This document shows positions 13,201-22,934 of a stretch of DNA of 64,000 nt, piece by piece. Every line of letters begins with the position of its first letter. Position 1 is the stretch's first letter. The stretch is taken from positions 4,231,001-4,295,000 of the forward strand of contig CP114490.1 in the NCBI GenBank assembly GCA_027186245.1. Reading direction: 5' to 3'. A program made the position numbers and the translations under genes. Under the pieces are notes generated by a model. It was given only the letters and a program-made list of their open reading frames with translations. It had not been told where the DNA came from and ran no database searches. Source of the stretch: Coriaria nepalensis (lineage: Eukaryota; Streptophyta; Magnoliopsida; Cucurbitales; Coriariaceae).

Positions 13201-14236
13201 CAAACAAGGTATCTCAACTCTAATTGTCTCTTTATATGTTGATGACTTGTTGGTGATCGGGTGTGAGTCTAGCTTAGTGGAAAAATTCAAATCTGATATG
13301 AAAATAGAATTTGAGATGACTGATCTTGGAAGCATGAGATACTTTCTTGGAATGGAGATTCTCCAACTATCTAATGGAATCTTCATATCTCAAGCTAAGT
13401 ATGCTAATGACCTTTTGAAAAGGTTCAAGATGGAATGCTCTAAACCTGTTTCCACTCCCCTAGTTGCTGGTGAAAAGTTATCCAAATCTGATGGTTCAGA
13501 AAGGGTGGATTCAACAAGCTTTAGGAGTCTCATAGGAGGTCTTATGTACCTAACAGCAACAAGGCCTGATCTTATGCAAGCTACCTGCTTACTCTCTAGA
13601 TTCATGCATGAGCCAACTCAAATGCATAATGGGGCTGCCAAGAGGATGTTGAGATATCTAAGTGGCACCTCATCTAATGGAATCTGGTATGAGAAGGGAG
13701 AATTGAATTTACATGGCTATGTAGACAGTGATTGGGCTGGATCAATTGATGACATGAAAAGCACAAGTGGCTTCTGCTTCTCACTTGGATCAGGGGTCTT
13801 CTGCTGGAGCTCTAAGAAACAGCAAGTAGTTGCTCAATCAACGGCTGAAGCTGAGTACATTGAAGCAGCCTCAGCAGCCAATCAAGCAACTTGGATAAGG
13901 AAAATGATGAAAGATCTTGGTTTCATTCAATTGGATCCTACAACTATCTACTGTGATAGTCAATCTGCTATTGCCATATCTGAGAATCCAATTCACTTTG
14001 GAAAGACAAAGCATATTTTGATCAAGTTTCATGTGATTAGAGAACTTATCAAAAATGGAGAAATAAGGTTGGAATATTGCAATTCTGAAAATCAGAATGC
14101 TGACATCTTTACCAAGCCTCTCTCCGGGTTCAAGTTTGATTACTTCAAATGTAAATTGGGAGTCACTCACAAAACATTCAAGGAGGAGTGTTTGAAGATT
14201 GCTTGTTTGGTTAGTGACTTCACAATTGGAAATTAG
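10292..14236 (+). CDS. Copia gag-pol polyprotein, intact (1,314 aa)
   Basis: A single uninterrupted frame from the ATG 117 bp after the LTR. Domains in order: capsid-like gag (residues about 1-230); two CCHC knuckles, CTICKRKGHFEKTC and CSYCKRFGHVEKEC (about 244-280); aspartic protease with IDSGCTSHM (about 318); and GAG-pre-integrase HKRYGH...CECCQLGK. Integrase follows with D in HSDVCGP (about 511), DNGGEY (about 574) and E in GVAERRNRT (about 612). RT has YVDDLLVIG (about 982) and RNase H has SDWAGS and AEAEY (to about 1,190). The product makes virus-like particles, cDNA and integration complexes. Unusually, the stop codon lies 48 bp inside the 3' LTR, so the last residues are LTR-encoded. 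All catalytic motifs look intact; activity is inferred, not shown. Confidence 0.97.
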   Translation: MSSNSVNLPSPPVFSGKDYHIWNDKMQNYLIAFDLWEAVEEGYEPPAEDEHFTVNQLKADKEKRLKNYRALTVIQSAISNEIHTRILGLKNAKSVWDTLQAEFHGTKRVRAVNLLTARRDFEALRMKDDEPIKAYVDKLNEIVSQMRMLGSDITESSIVNKVLVSLPSKFDSKVDAIEESKDLSKLTMNELVGSLQANEKRHSNRTDATTEGAFFANQKKPWKRDNQGSSSKPSNPASKKKEHTCTICKRKGHFEKTCWNKGKPQCSYCKRFGHVEKECRKRKYETENHKSQQANHAEDEENAFMVTQAKRPRQRHEWLIDSGCTSHMTFNKDLFLSLDMSSKTNVIVGNGETLKAEGRGTVSVKTSNGARTIKDVLYVPNLDQNLLSVGQIMKSGCCLTFQEEYCRILDSNMKLIAQTKINNNSFSLNWENGDHKAMMSKADESWLWHKRYGHCDLRKLSILSSKGLVEDIPKLQVQTEICECCQLGKMKRKPFPINQANRVSEKLQLVHSDVCGPMKVPSLNNNKFFLLFIDYQTRYGWIYFLNNKSEVFGLFKKFKALVEAQSEKKIKVLRTDNGGEYNSTEFKYFCETQGIVHQFTVPYSPQQNGVAERRNRTVMEMSRSMLFEKKIPKRFWAEAAFTSVHLLNRLPTKAVEGKTPYEAWFNLKPSASHLKVFGSICFIHVPDAKRDKLSEKSEKCLLVGYSAESKGYRVFNPKSNKVMVSRDVTFDELASLKWDNEDEESSELLMEEQAVQSEPLSDEEDEPENPRFRSIDDVYQRCNLAIAEPSCYEEAKGDPNWEQAMNEEISTINKNETWKLTKKPEGKKTIGVKWIYKVKVNPNGTTKRHKARLVVKGYSQQHGVDYGDTFAPVARLDTIRMLIAIAASKGWKIDQLDVKSAFLNGYLEEEIYVAQPEGFITMGKEDQVYRLHKALYGLKQAPRAWYARINGYLISKGFLRSESDQTLYIIKQGISTLIVSLYVDDLLVIGCESSLVEKFKSDMKIEFEMTDLGSMRYFLGMEILQLSNGIFISQAKYANDLLKRFKMECSKPVSTPLVAGEKLSKSDGSERVDSTSFRSLIGGLMYLTATRPDLMQATCLLSRFMHEPTQMHNGAAKRMLRYLSGTSSNGIWYEKGELNLHGYVDSDWAGSIDDMKSTSGFCFSLGSGVFCWSSKKQQVVAQSTAEAEYIEAASAANQATWIRKMMKDLGFIQLDPTTIYCDSQSAIAISENPIHFGKTKHILIKFHVIRELIKNGEIRLEYCNSENQNADIFTKPLSGFKFDYFKCKLGVTHKTFKEECLKIACLVSDFTIGN
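14180..14188 (+). other. Polypurine tract
   Basis: AAGGAGGAG immediately before the 3' LTR terminal TG; the plus-strand priming site for cDNA synthesis. The same motif precedes the LTR of the older related copy (3304-3312). Confidence 0.85.
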
Positions 14237-14852
14237 CCAAAAACGTTGACTTTTTGACTCCCTAATCCAAATGCATTGACTCCAATTCCATTAGCTTCCT
14301 CTCATCATTTATGACTTGTTGCAATTGGTTTGAAGGTGATCGGATCATTAAAACTCAACTTGAGGCCTAATCTTGCTTTTACTGTTTTATTGATTTTGGC
14401 CTTGTGAAGTTTCTGTTTTAGTGTATTTTTGACCTCAAATGGAGCTGCTCTAACCTCAAGCAAGTTTGTTTAAGTTGGTTGGACCTCAAGCTTCGAGATC
14501 AAGCATGCCAAAGTCCATCATCTCACTTTTGGTATTTTAGCACAAAGCCAAAAGCTGTTTTTACAGTAACAGCTTTTTGCCTTTGCTGTTTTTACAGAAC
14601 AGCTTTTTTGCTGTTTTTGTGTGCTTGATTGTACTTAACACTTTTGTAATGTCCAATCTAGTATTGTAACTTCTAATCCTAGTTGATTAGAGATGTCTTA
14701 GTTTACTTTAACTTTAGTAATTGTTCTGATTTGTAATCATCTCTTTATTAAGTATTAATGAAATGAAAAACTTGTATTTTTAGCAAGTAAGCAAATTTTA
14801 TCAGAAAACAAAGTGTATTCTATTTTTTGCTCTCAACTTCGAAATTCTAACA
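14189..14852 (+). repeat. 3' LTR of the intact copia element
   Basis: 664 bp, same termini as the 5' LTR and followed by the GAAAC duplication. Four substitutions separate it from the 5' LTR, and all four have T or A here against C or G in the 5' copy. Confidence 0.97.
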
Positions 14853-17131
14853 GAAACGGCGATAAGTACTTTAATTTCTGGAAATATGATCAAGTCGGCG
14901 TATCTTTCTGCCCTCTCTATCGTTGAGAAGGAGGCTCCTGAATTAGCTCCAAACTTGACTAAAACTGCAGGAACTGGAATCGGTCTCGAGTTTCGTGAAT
15001 CGGGTTTGAGTCTTAACGCGAAAAACGACCGAGAATTCAAAGCCGGCATGGTTTTCAATGTCTCGCTTGGATTCCAAAATTTACAAGCAGAAACTAAGAA
15101 CCCAAAGACACAGAAGTTTTCAATTCTGTTAGCTGATACTGTTATTGTTGATCAGAAGGTTTCAGAAGTAGTGACTGGTGCAAGCTCTAAAGCCGTGAAA
15201 GATGTAGCATACACATTCAACGAGGAGGATGATGAGGATGATGATGAAGAAGAAGAAGAAGAAGAAGAAGAAGAGAGGCCGAGATTCAAATGGGAGGCTA
15301 AAGTTGGAGGAGGAGGAGGTAACAAGTCAAAGGCCACGCTTAGGTCAGACAATCAGGAAATGTCAAAGGAAGAATTGAGAAGACAGCATCAGGCAGAGCT
15401 GGCCCGCCAGAAAAATGAGGAGACTCCTAGGAGGCTGGCCGGAGGAGGTCCTTCTGCATCAGATAATTGTGGGGCTGGGAAGAAAATTGGAGATTTGATC
15501 GTGTATAAAAACGTCAATGACTTGCCCCCTTCTAGGGATTTAATGATTCAGATCAATCAGAAGAATGAAGCCATCCTGTTGCCTATTTATGGAACCATGG
15601 TCCCGTTTCATGTAGCAACGGTTAAGAGCGTGTCTATCCAGCAGGACAGTAACCGGACTTGCTACATACGCATAATCTTCAATGTACCCGGGACCCCTTT
15701 TAGTCCTCATGATGCAAACACGCTTAAATTTCAAGGGTTGATTTACTTGAAGGAAGTGTCTTTCCGTTCTAAGGATCCGAGGCATATAAGTGAAGCAGTG
15801 CAGCTGATAAAAGCCCTACGGAGACAAGTAGCCTCCAGGGAGTCAGAAAGAGCAGAGAGGGCAACTTTGGTTTCTCAAGAGAAGCTGCAAGTTTCAGGGG
15901 CCAAGTTCAAGCCCATTAGGGTCTCTGATCTATGGATTCGGCCTGTTTTTGGTGGTCGTGGAAGAAAATTGACTGGAACGCTTGAAGCCCATACAAACGG
16001 GTTTCGATATTCTACATTGAGGCCTGATGAACGTGCAGATGTTATGTATCGGAACATAAAGCATGCTTTCTTCCAGCCAGCTGAGAAGGAAATGATCACT
16101 CTGGTGCATTTTCATTTGCATAAAAGCATACTATGGCTGGAAACAAGAAGACAAAGGATGTGCAATTCTATATTGAAGTAATAGATGTACTGCAGACACT
16201 AGGAGGCGGGAAGAGATCGGCTTATGACCCAGGCGAGGTTGAAGAAGAGCAACGTGAAAGGGACCGGAAGAATCAAATCAACATGGACTTTCAAAACTTT
16301 GTGAACCGAGTCAATGACCTGTGGAGCCAACCCAATTTCAAAGGATTAGACCTCGAATTTGACCAGCCTTTAAGAGAGCTTGGGTTCCATGGTGTACCCC
16401 ACAAAGCCTCTGCCTTCATTGTCCCAACCTCAAGCTGTTTGGTCGAGTTGATAGAGACTTCATTTGTTGTCATAACTCTAAGTGAGATTGAGATAGTTAA
16501 CTTGGAGAGAGTGGGCTTGGGCCAAAAGAATTTCGATATGACAATTGTGTTCAAGGACTTTAAGCGAGATGTGTTTAGAATCGATTCTATTCCAACGACA
16601 TCATTAGATGGAATCAAGGAGTGGCTAGACACAACAGATCTTAAATATTACGAGAGCAGATTGAATCTAAACTGGCGTCCAATTTTGAAAACTATAACTG
16701 ATGATCTGGAGAAGTTCATAGAGGATGGAGGGTGGGAGTTCTTGAACATGGAGGTGAGTGATTCGGACTCAGGCGGGTCCCAGGACTCCGACCATGGGTA
16801 TGGGCCGTCTGATGTACAGTCAGACTCGGGATCGGAGGAAGAGTATGATGATATCGAATCATTAGTGGAGTCGGAGGATGACGAGGAGGGAGATTCTGAG
16901 GAGGAGAAGGAGGAGGAGGATGAAGGGAAGACATGGGAAGAGTTGGAGAGAGAAGCAAGCTATGCTGATAGAGAGAAAGGGGATGATTCGGATAGAGAGG
17001 AGGAGAGGGCGAGGAGGAAAATGAAAGCCTTCGGGAAATCCAGGGTGCCGGAAAAGAGGAGTGTTCCGGGTGGTAGCCTTCCGAGGAATATTCCTGGTGG
17101 CAACCTTCCGAAGAGGCCAAAGTTAAGGTGA
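14853..17131 (+). pseudogene. SPT16: SPT16 copy, C-terminal part, with frameshift near 16130
   Basis: Reading resumes in the SPT16 frame straight across the insertion when one GAAAC copy is counted: AQE before the element, then T-A-I-S-T-L after it. This part covers the rest of the M24-like aminopeptidase fold (GTGIGLEFRESG, FNVSLGFQN), the dimerization region (SKEELRRQHQAELARQKNEE) and the PH-like middle domain (ELGFHGVPHKASAF, NLERVGLGQKNFDM). It ends with the acidic, Ser/Glu/Asp-rich tail and a basic end (KRPKLR), stop at 17129. One frameshift (net two extra or one missing base) lies between HFHLHK and GNKKTKDVQF at about 16118-16135, giving two overlapping frames (14886-16181 and 16133-17131). 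A GAA run (about 15246-15274) encodes a Glu stretch. The tail is otherwise well preserved, suggesting recent loss of function. Confidence 0.92.
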
Positions 17132-17660
17132 TTAGAATGTCTTACTTGAACAGCCAAGCCCTCGTCCTCCTCCCTACATGTAATTGGCCCCCATATTTGA
17201 CAGAAACAGGTTGGATTTAAGCAATCTTTTACTCGTATGATATTTGTAATTACAACGCTCAAGTGATCGGCTCAGACTAGAGATGAAAGAGTGTTGCTCC
17301 TGCCGCACTAATCAGTATTGCTCGGAAATTGGAAAAGGAAGAGTGTTCAAGAAAGCGAGTTACTCAACCCAGACCGAAGATGGGAACAAGGAAAGAAGAA
17401 GATAATTCAAATGCCTTGTACAAAAAGCAATTGCTGGCCAAACTTGAATTACAGAGGATGATGATACAGTTCAGAGGATAACTAGCGTGGTCGGTCTGTT
17501 TAGGTAGCTGTTGGAAAAAAGGGATGTCTGTTAGGGAAAAAGCTTGAAACTCATGTCCATAAACTATCAAAGTGACCATGTATTGCATCAAATTATCAAA
17601 GTGACAGACAGTCACATTCATTTTTATATCATCACATCTGAATTCGACTGCTTCATGTCC
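17132..17660. other. Intergenic: 3' flank of the SPT16 copy
   Basis: No supported gene. This holds the probable former 3' UTR of SPT16. Open frames here lack motifs and are rejected. Confidence 0.6.
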
Positions 17661-17813
17661 TTTTTTTTTTTCTTTTTTTTTTGGTGAGAAGCACGTAGTC
17701 GAAATCCTAAACAAAAAGGTCAATGCAAGCATGTGTTTATAGACTATATTTTGTAGAACCCACGACCTTTCTGTACATAAGATCAACGCTCTAACCAACT
17801 GAGCTACGGAACC
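17661..17813 (-). repeat. tRNA-derived SINE-like insertion
   Basis: On the minus strand it starts GGTTCC and carries a perfect pol III A box (TAGCTCAGTTGG) and a partial B box (GGTCGTGGGTTC) about 35 bp further on. It then runs about 90 bp to an A-rich tail (T-rich 17661-17682 on the plus strand). The anticodon stem does not pair and the T arm is incomplete, so it is not a functional tRNA. No clear target duplication was seen. Head plus tail structure fits a plant SINE. Confidence 0.6.
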
Positions 17814-18150
17814 ATACAGTAACTCACTGAAATGTAATGTATTATATTACAATAAATCTTGAGATATTACCCAAAAATAAATAACTCACATTGGCTGTTT
17901 TCATTTATTAGTTACTACTTCCATCAACCAACCGGGAAGCAGATACTGAAGTAAGCATAAAATATATATATATACGTACGTACAATATGTAATGCACAAG
18001 GACAAGGGGCATGTTCAAACATTTATAATGGTAGCTCCTTTAGCCAGCTGCCCAGCTGCCCAGCTACCGAGCTACAACTTGATTCATTGATTTCAACTTT
18101 ATATCGCAAAGACTCGACTCACTGCCTCTTTCCGTAAATTCTGGGCTACT

Positions 18151-18152
<2 letters not shown>
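17814..18152. other. Intergenic
   Basis: AT-rich sequence with a short AT run near 17962 and a CAGCTGCC-type repeat near 18050. No gene seen. Confidence 0.6.
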
Positions 18153-18188
<36 letters not shown>

Positions 18189-18208
18189 TTAGCCTTTAGC
18201 CTTTAGCC
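18153..18208 (+). repeat. 7-bp tandem repeat in two variants
   Basis: Five copies of ACTAGCC (18153-18187) pass directly into three copies of TTTAGCC (18188-18208) with no loss of phase. It lies about 530 bp upstream of the small secreted-protein gene. Confidence 0.95.
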
Positions 18209-18742
18209 TTGTTTCCTTATTCACTGGCACAGTTTCATTTAGCAAGTAGCAACTACCAAAATAATATATAAATCATTCTTATACAATAATTTCTGAAAAC
18301 TACTGCCATCCTTACCTACCTGTAGGTCCCATCCTGTCAAAACACCTTATATGATGCAAAATATAAGATCCATCTTTGAATGTAATATTAGCCATGAATG
18401 GCATCCTTCAAATCTCTGTCTTTGTTAGGTGAAAGTCTCATAAATTCACGACCCATCATCTCCTCCTCTGCAAACAAAGAAATTGAATAACACAGAAACT
18501 AATAGCGGGACCTGCTTACCGGGCTGTCTGTTGTTTAAATAAGATATGATTACTGTTTCCGTTATCAGTAAGCTGAGTGTGATTAACATTTAATCATGTC
18601 AACTAATTTGTATGTAGTTAAGATTCATTTAGTACTATATAATGTGAGAAAATTCCCATCCTTTTTCTCTTCATATTGCGAAGAACTTAGACAAGTTCCC
18701 AGTTCCCACCCACTTGAGTTTTTGCAAAAAGAAAGAGAGATC

Positions 18743-19090
18743 ATGAAGATAGGTAGTGGCCTTAAGTTGACTGATCTGGTCAAATGCATCTTCATTGTGG
18801 CCATGATGATGATGATGATGAAGCTGGATAGTGTTGAAGGAGCCAGAACTGGAAGAACGATGAAGCAGAGCATTCATGACAATGATAAGGTTGCGCATCC
18901 CGAGAACTATGCGGTTGGAGGGGGAGTGGGGTACTTTCCCGGCACTCCTACGCCTTATGTTGGTGGTCTAGTCTTCAATGGCCCGGCTGGCACTAGCTTC
19001 TACTGCCGTTTCCCTCAAGGATGTTTCCCTTCCGGTGCCTCTGCCGGTGCTGGCGGTCTTGGAGGTGGTGGAGTCGGAACTCAACCATGA
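18743..19090 (+). CDS. Small putative secreted Gly-rich protein (115 aa)
   Basis: I do not recognise the family. The ATG at 18743 was chosen over an in-frame upstream ATG at 18596 because the protein then begins with a typical signal sequence. That sequence is a basic N-terminus, a hydrophobic stretch VKCIFIVAMMMMMMKL (about 13-28) and a likely cleavage after VEGA (about 34). The mature part is about 80 residues, basic at first, then Gly/Pro rich (GGGVGYFPGTPTPYVGG) with two cysteines (YCRFPQGC) and a Gly-rich end (GGLGGGGVG). The six-Met run comes from an ATG trinucleotide repeat. A TATA-like box (CTATATAAT) lies about 110 bp upstream (18634-18642). Probably a cell-wall or apoplastic protein by composition; single exon. 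Confidence 0.65.
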   Translation: MKIGSGLKLTDLVKCIFIVAMMMMMMKLDSVEGARTGRTMKQSIHDNDKVAHPENYAVGGGVGYFPGTPTPYVGGLVFNGPAGTSFYCRFPQGCFPSGASAGAGGLGGGGVGTQP

Positions 19091-19667
19091 TTTGCACGTG
19101 AGCCGCGCCATCCCGCATCAGCATTATGTAGTAGTAGTACTACTAGGGTGTGCAGTAGAACACTTTGGCTTTTATATATTATTGTTCTTGGTTTGAAGTA
19201 ATCTTGATGCTTGATATATATAGCTAGATATATCATGCTACCTACTACCATGATTAGTCCTTGATATATCATATGGTTAAATCCTTGTGTTTTCTTTAAA
19301 AATATCAAATATAAATATCGTCACTTACTATATATATAGAATGTGGTTTTGTGTACAGATGACCCATTTGCATAAGTTTGACCTTACCATAAAAAAGTCA
19401 AAGAGCAAAGCAAAGAGGAGAGGGAAGAGAATGAGAGTTTGTGTAAGAATTGATCTTGATACATCGGTTTTATTGATACTCAGTTTTTCTGTACAAAACC
19501 CACCACCACAACTATTCTTGTGGGTTCACCTTCTACATAAACACAACATAGGGCAAATCCGAAGAATCATAATACATTTGTTTTTGCTGTCGTGTGCATG
19601 TGTAAGAACAACCCCCCACAAATATTGTCCTTCAAATCCTTAAAATGAATGAGCAACTACATGGTTA
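19091..19667. other. Intergenic between the small secreted gene and the kinase 3' end
   Basis: AT-rich; expected 3' UTRs of two convergent genes. Nothing else supported. Confidence 0.6.
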
Positions 19668-22091
19668 TTATGTTTGTTGGTTGTGTCTACTTGAAGCTGG
19701 ATTTTCATTCGGAACAGCATCAGAACATTCCCTTAAGGACTCAATCTCCGTGTTATCTGCCTGACTTCTTCGGTGCCTTCGATCCTGAAAGACCCATCAT
19801 CGAGATTATGATAACTTCAAATTATAATCTGTCAGGGACTGTGTTATAGAGATAAAAATATCAACAGCCTAACCTCTCGAGGTATGGGATATTCTTCGGA
19901 CTCGAGCATTCGAACAACTTGGCCCATTGTTGGCCTCTTTTCATTATCTGGATCAACACACCTTAAAGCAGTCAAGAGAGCTCGTTTTAAGGCTCTTGTT
20001 GATGGCCTTGCCTCTATGTTTGGGTCTACCACTTGTTCTGATTGCCTGCTTCCAACCATCGTTTTCAGCCAGTCAATGAGATTAACCTGTTCCCATCAAC
20101 CAATCCCAGATTCCCAATCGTTTAACCAAAAGAAAACTAACTGAACAAATTATTCATCAGTAATAGGCCCTTTTGACAAACATTATACTTAAGACATGGC
20201 ATAGTTCATTGCCTACCTCCCGAGCTGGCCGGCCATAGTCCACAGGATCTCTTCCAGTAACTGCCTCTAAAAGAAGAACACCAAAGCTATAGACATCGAT
20301 CTTTTCATTTAAAAGACCACTATTTGCATATTCGGGAGCCACATATCTGTATTATTTTCCCCCAAAAAAAGGAGCAAATGTTAGGGTAGACTAAAAGGAA
20401 CAAAACATCGAACTATGAGAGCCATCCTGCTAGGGAAATAATAGCCTATTCCTTTCCCAGCAGTTGAGATCATGCCACATCAGCAATTGATGTCAAAAAG
20501 TGCTAACATGGCTTCATCCCAATGGCTAGGATCTACTTCAAGAGTAAATTAGAATTCCTCAAAGATACTAACCCAAAGGTCCCCATAACCCGGGTCATTA
20601 TATGATTCTTGCCAGCACCCAGCATCTTTGCTAGACCAAAGTCGGACACCTTGGCATTGAACGTGTCATCGATCAGTATATTGCTTGACTTGATGTCACG
20701 GTGCACTACCTTTGGTTCAATGGCCTCATGCAAGTATGCGAGCCTGTGTTACACAATGTAGATATTAAATTAGAATACAGATAGATGATGCCTTAACAAG
20801 ACGTTAAACCAATTGAACTCACGCTTTAGCTGTGCCAAGGATAATCTTCATGCGGGCCTCCCATGTTAGATACCCGTATTCCCCCATACCTCCATGAAGC
20901 CACTGCTCTAGGTTTCCATTGTTCACGTACTCATACACCAGCATCCTCAAAATCAAAACATAAAATAGAAGACCACATATTTTCATTCAGTTCACGTTCT
21001 CAGAAAAACAGCTTACTCATGATCAAGATAAGGAAGCATTCGTATAGACGCAGCATATGATTGCATGGTATAATCTCGTGTTTGCAAGAATTCCACCAAG
21101 ACAAGACACCAATTAGAAATTTTTGCAACAAAAAAAGAACATAAATATAATTGTCTTCACCAAAAGGTGAAGCAACAACTGAAAAAGGTAAACTAAAAAC
21201 AATACATGTGGGAAATCAAATTCTACCTGTGAGTACCTTCAATGCAATATCCCAAAAGACGAACCAAATTCTTATGACGCACGTGGCCAATCGCCTCAAC
21301 TTCCGCTCGAAACTCTTTCTCTGCTTGGCCTCTGGATTTGAAGAGGTATTGAGTTTGAATTTCAGACAAACTAATACAAAGCATAACGAATGAAGTAGAA
21401 GACATATATGAAATTAATGCATTTACACATCCAAAACTCACAGGTTATTGAGAATCTTTTTAACTGCTACAGGAGTCCCATTAGCTAAGTGTCCCTGGTA
21501 TACAACTCCATAACCGCCTTCACCTAGGACATTCTCTCTCGAAAAACAGTTTGTTGCAGTCTCAAGATCCCGTAAAGTAAACCAGTGACCCCAACCCAAG
21601 TGAGAGAATTCCGAAAGGCCACATAGTGGAGATTGTACTGTGATCGGAAAGGAAGAAGGTTCATACTCAGTAGCAGAGCTGGAACTCTCTTTTTCACCGG
21701 ATTGAGACCCAACAAAACCATCTTTCTCTAAATGATGAAACCAACCTGACTCTTCACTCGTTCTCTTTCCCATACCCAGATGGACCAGAACCTTATTGGA
21801 ATCTTTGTTGCTCGATTTATCATGATTGTGAATGGTCGGAGGTATTCTTTCACGAGGAATGGATTCATCTGTTTGAACTTCCTTGATCTCCTTTGATAAG
21901 ATTGGGATTTGGCTTGGGAGAAACTCATCTCTGCGTCTTCTTCTAAGCTTCTTTCGTGAAGTAAGACACAAGGGAAGTACGGAGAGGATAACCAAGATAA
22001 ACAACCCAACTGCAATCCCTATTACTTCCCAGACCATAAGACCAAAAACACCAGTTTTCTTGGACAATCCTGCATTAAGACCACTTGCCAT
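19668..22091 (-). CDS. Receptor-like Ser/Thr kinase, RLCK-V type (502 aa, 7 exons)
   Basis: Coding exons (minus strand): 22091-21442, 21331-21227, 20945-20823, 20743-20573, 20346-20217, 20086-19874, 19784-19668; 1,509 bp, GT-AG introns throughout. A short N-terminus and one membrane segment (about residues 19-44, [16 protein letters not shown]) are followed by a basic stop-transfer (RKKLRRRRR). There is no ectodomain, then a linker and a kinase domain. Kinase motifs: [40 protein letters not shown] and [12 protein letters not shown]. The HRD arginine is present (RD kinase) and the activation segment looks active. It resembles the Arabidopsis At4g01330/At1g01540/At2g42960 group. It likely signals at the plasma membrane; the ligand is unknown. 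A 5'-UTR intron is likely at 22114-22498, with a CTT repeat (22665-22695) in the leader. Confidence 0.93.
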
Positions 22092-22871
22092 TTCTTTCCA
22101 ATTCTCCAAATTCCTATACAAATTTACACAAGATAGTAAAAATAGGGGAAAATGTGGTGGTTAGGCTCAATCTCTCTATTAAATTCTCCACCATATGCAT
22201 GACTACCACCCCAAAATGATCAGTCTATTTGGTCCCCTTAAATTAACTCTTCACTAGCCCCCCTTTTGAACATGAAACGTAGTAGAAATGTGAAAAGTTG
22301 TGAGAAGTAGAAGTGCAGTGTCAAGAAACAGAACAGAACAGAAAAGGAAAACTTCCATTTAAACATCCATATATGATATATGCATACATTCATGCATACA
22401 AGTCAGAGAGATGACTGTAAATGCAATGCCTTCTTCCTAAAACTATGACACGGCACAATCTATATACCCAAAACTCAAAAAGCTGTAACAAATATTACCT
22501 CCTGATCTGGGTGGAGGATTTTATTTCAGATCTCAACAGAAGCAGAGCAAACGTGAGTGTGAAGCTAAGCTAGAATGGAGCTGTGTAAGAAGAACACTCC
22601 TCATTTAAGGTTTCTAAAAATGAAAAACCCATGGCGGGAGAAGTTCAGCACTGAGCTGTGCATGAAGAAGAAAAAGAAGAAGAAGAAGAAGAAGGGATGG
22701 AGTGATGAAGTGCAGGCTATGTGTATAAATACATGTGCTTTCTTCTCTAAACATGTACAGAAACAGGGTAATAAAGAGAAAAGCATGGTTTGAGGGGTTG
22801 GACGACTGAGTGCAGACAATGTTGACGATTCGTAGGCGACAACGTCGGTGACTGGCTCCGCAAGCCGCTTT

Positions 22872-22934
22872 ATGGGCCTCTAATTGGGCCCCCACTTGAT
22901 GGAAAATCAAGGGCCCAGGGCCCATTCGTGGGAA
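22872..22934 (-). promoter_or_regulatory. TGGGCY (site II) cluster upstream of the kinase gene
   Basis: Four GGGCC/GGGCCC cores within about 60 bp, including ATGGGCC and TTGGGCC, roughly 780 bp upstream of the kinase start codon and just beyond the leader. TGGGCY motifs are known TCP-factor targets in promoters of growth-associated plant genes; function here is inferred. Confidence 0.4.

Larger units (their letters stand above)
9511..14852 (+). mobile_element. Complete, very young Ty1/copia retrotransposon in SPT16
   Basis: 5,342 bp in total: 5' LTR 9511-10174, primer-binding site at 10175, uninterrupted gag-pol ORF 10292-14236, polypurine tract 14180-14188, 3' LTR 14189-14852, and flanking GAAAC duplications. 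By eye the two 664-bp LTRs differ at four positions (9746/14424, 9960/14638, 10097/14775, 10144/14822), about 0.6%. That implies an insertion of well under a million years at commonly used plant rates (inference). All parts needed for autonomous movement are visibly present. It lies in the same orientation as the disrupted gene. Confidence 0.98.

Noticed and set aside
15152..15352. Ser-rich minus-strand frame
   Set aside because: It is the antisense of the Glu-coding GAA run of SPT16.
17755..17813. Functional tRNA gene on the minus strand
   Set aside because: The A box is perfect, but the anticodon stem does not pair, the T arm is incomplete and there is no matching acceptor 3' strand; a tRNA-derived SINE head explains it better.
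18188..18208. Interstitial telomere repeat
   Set aside because: The unit is TTTAGCC, not the plant telomere unit TTTAGGG, and it grows out of an ACTAGCC array.
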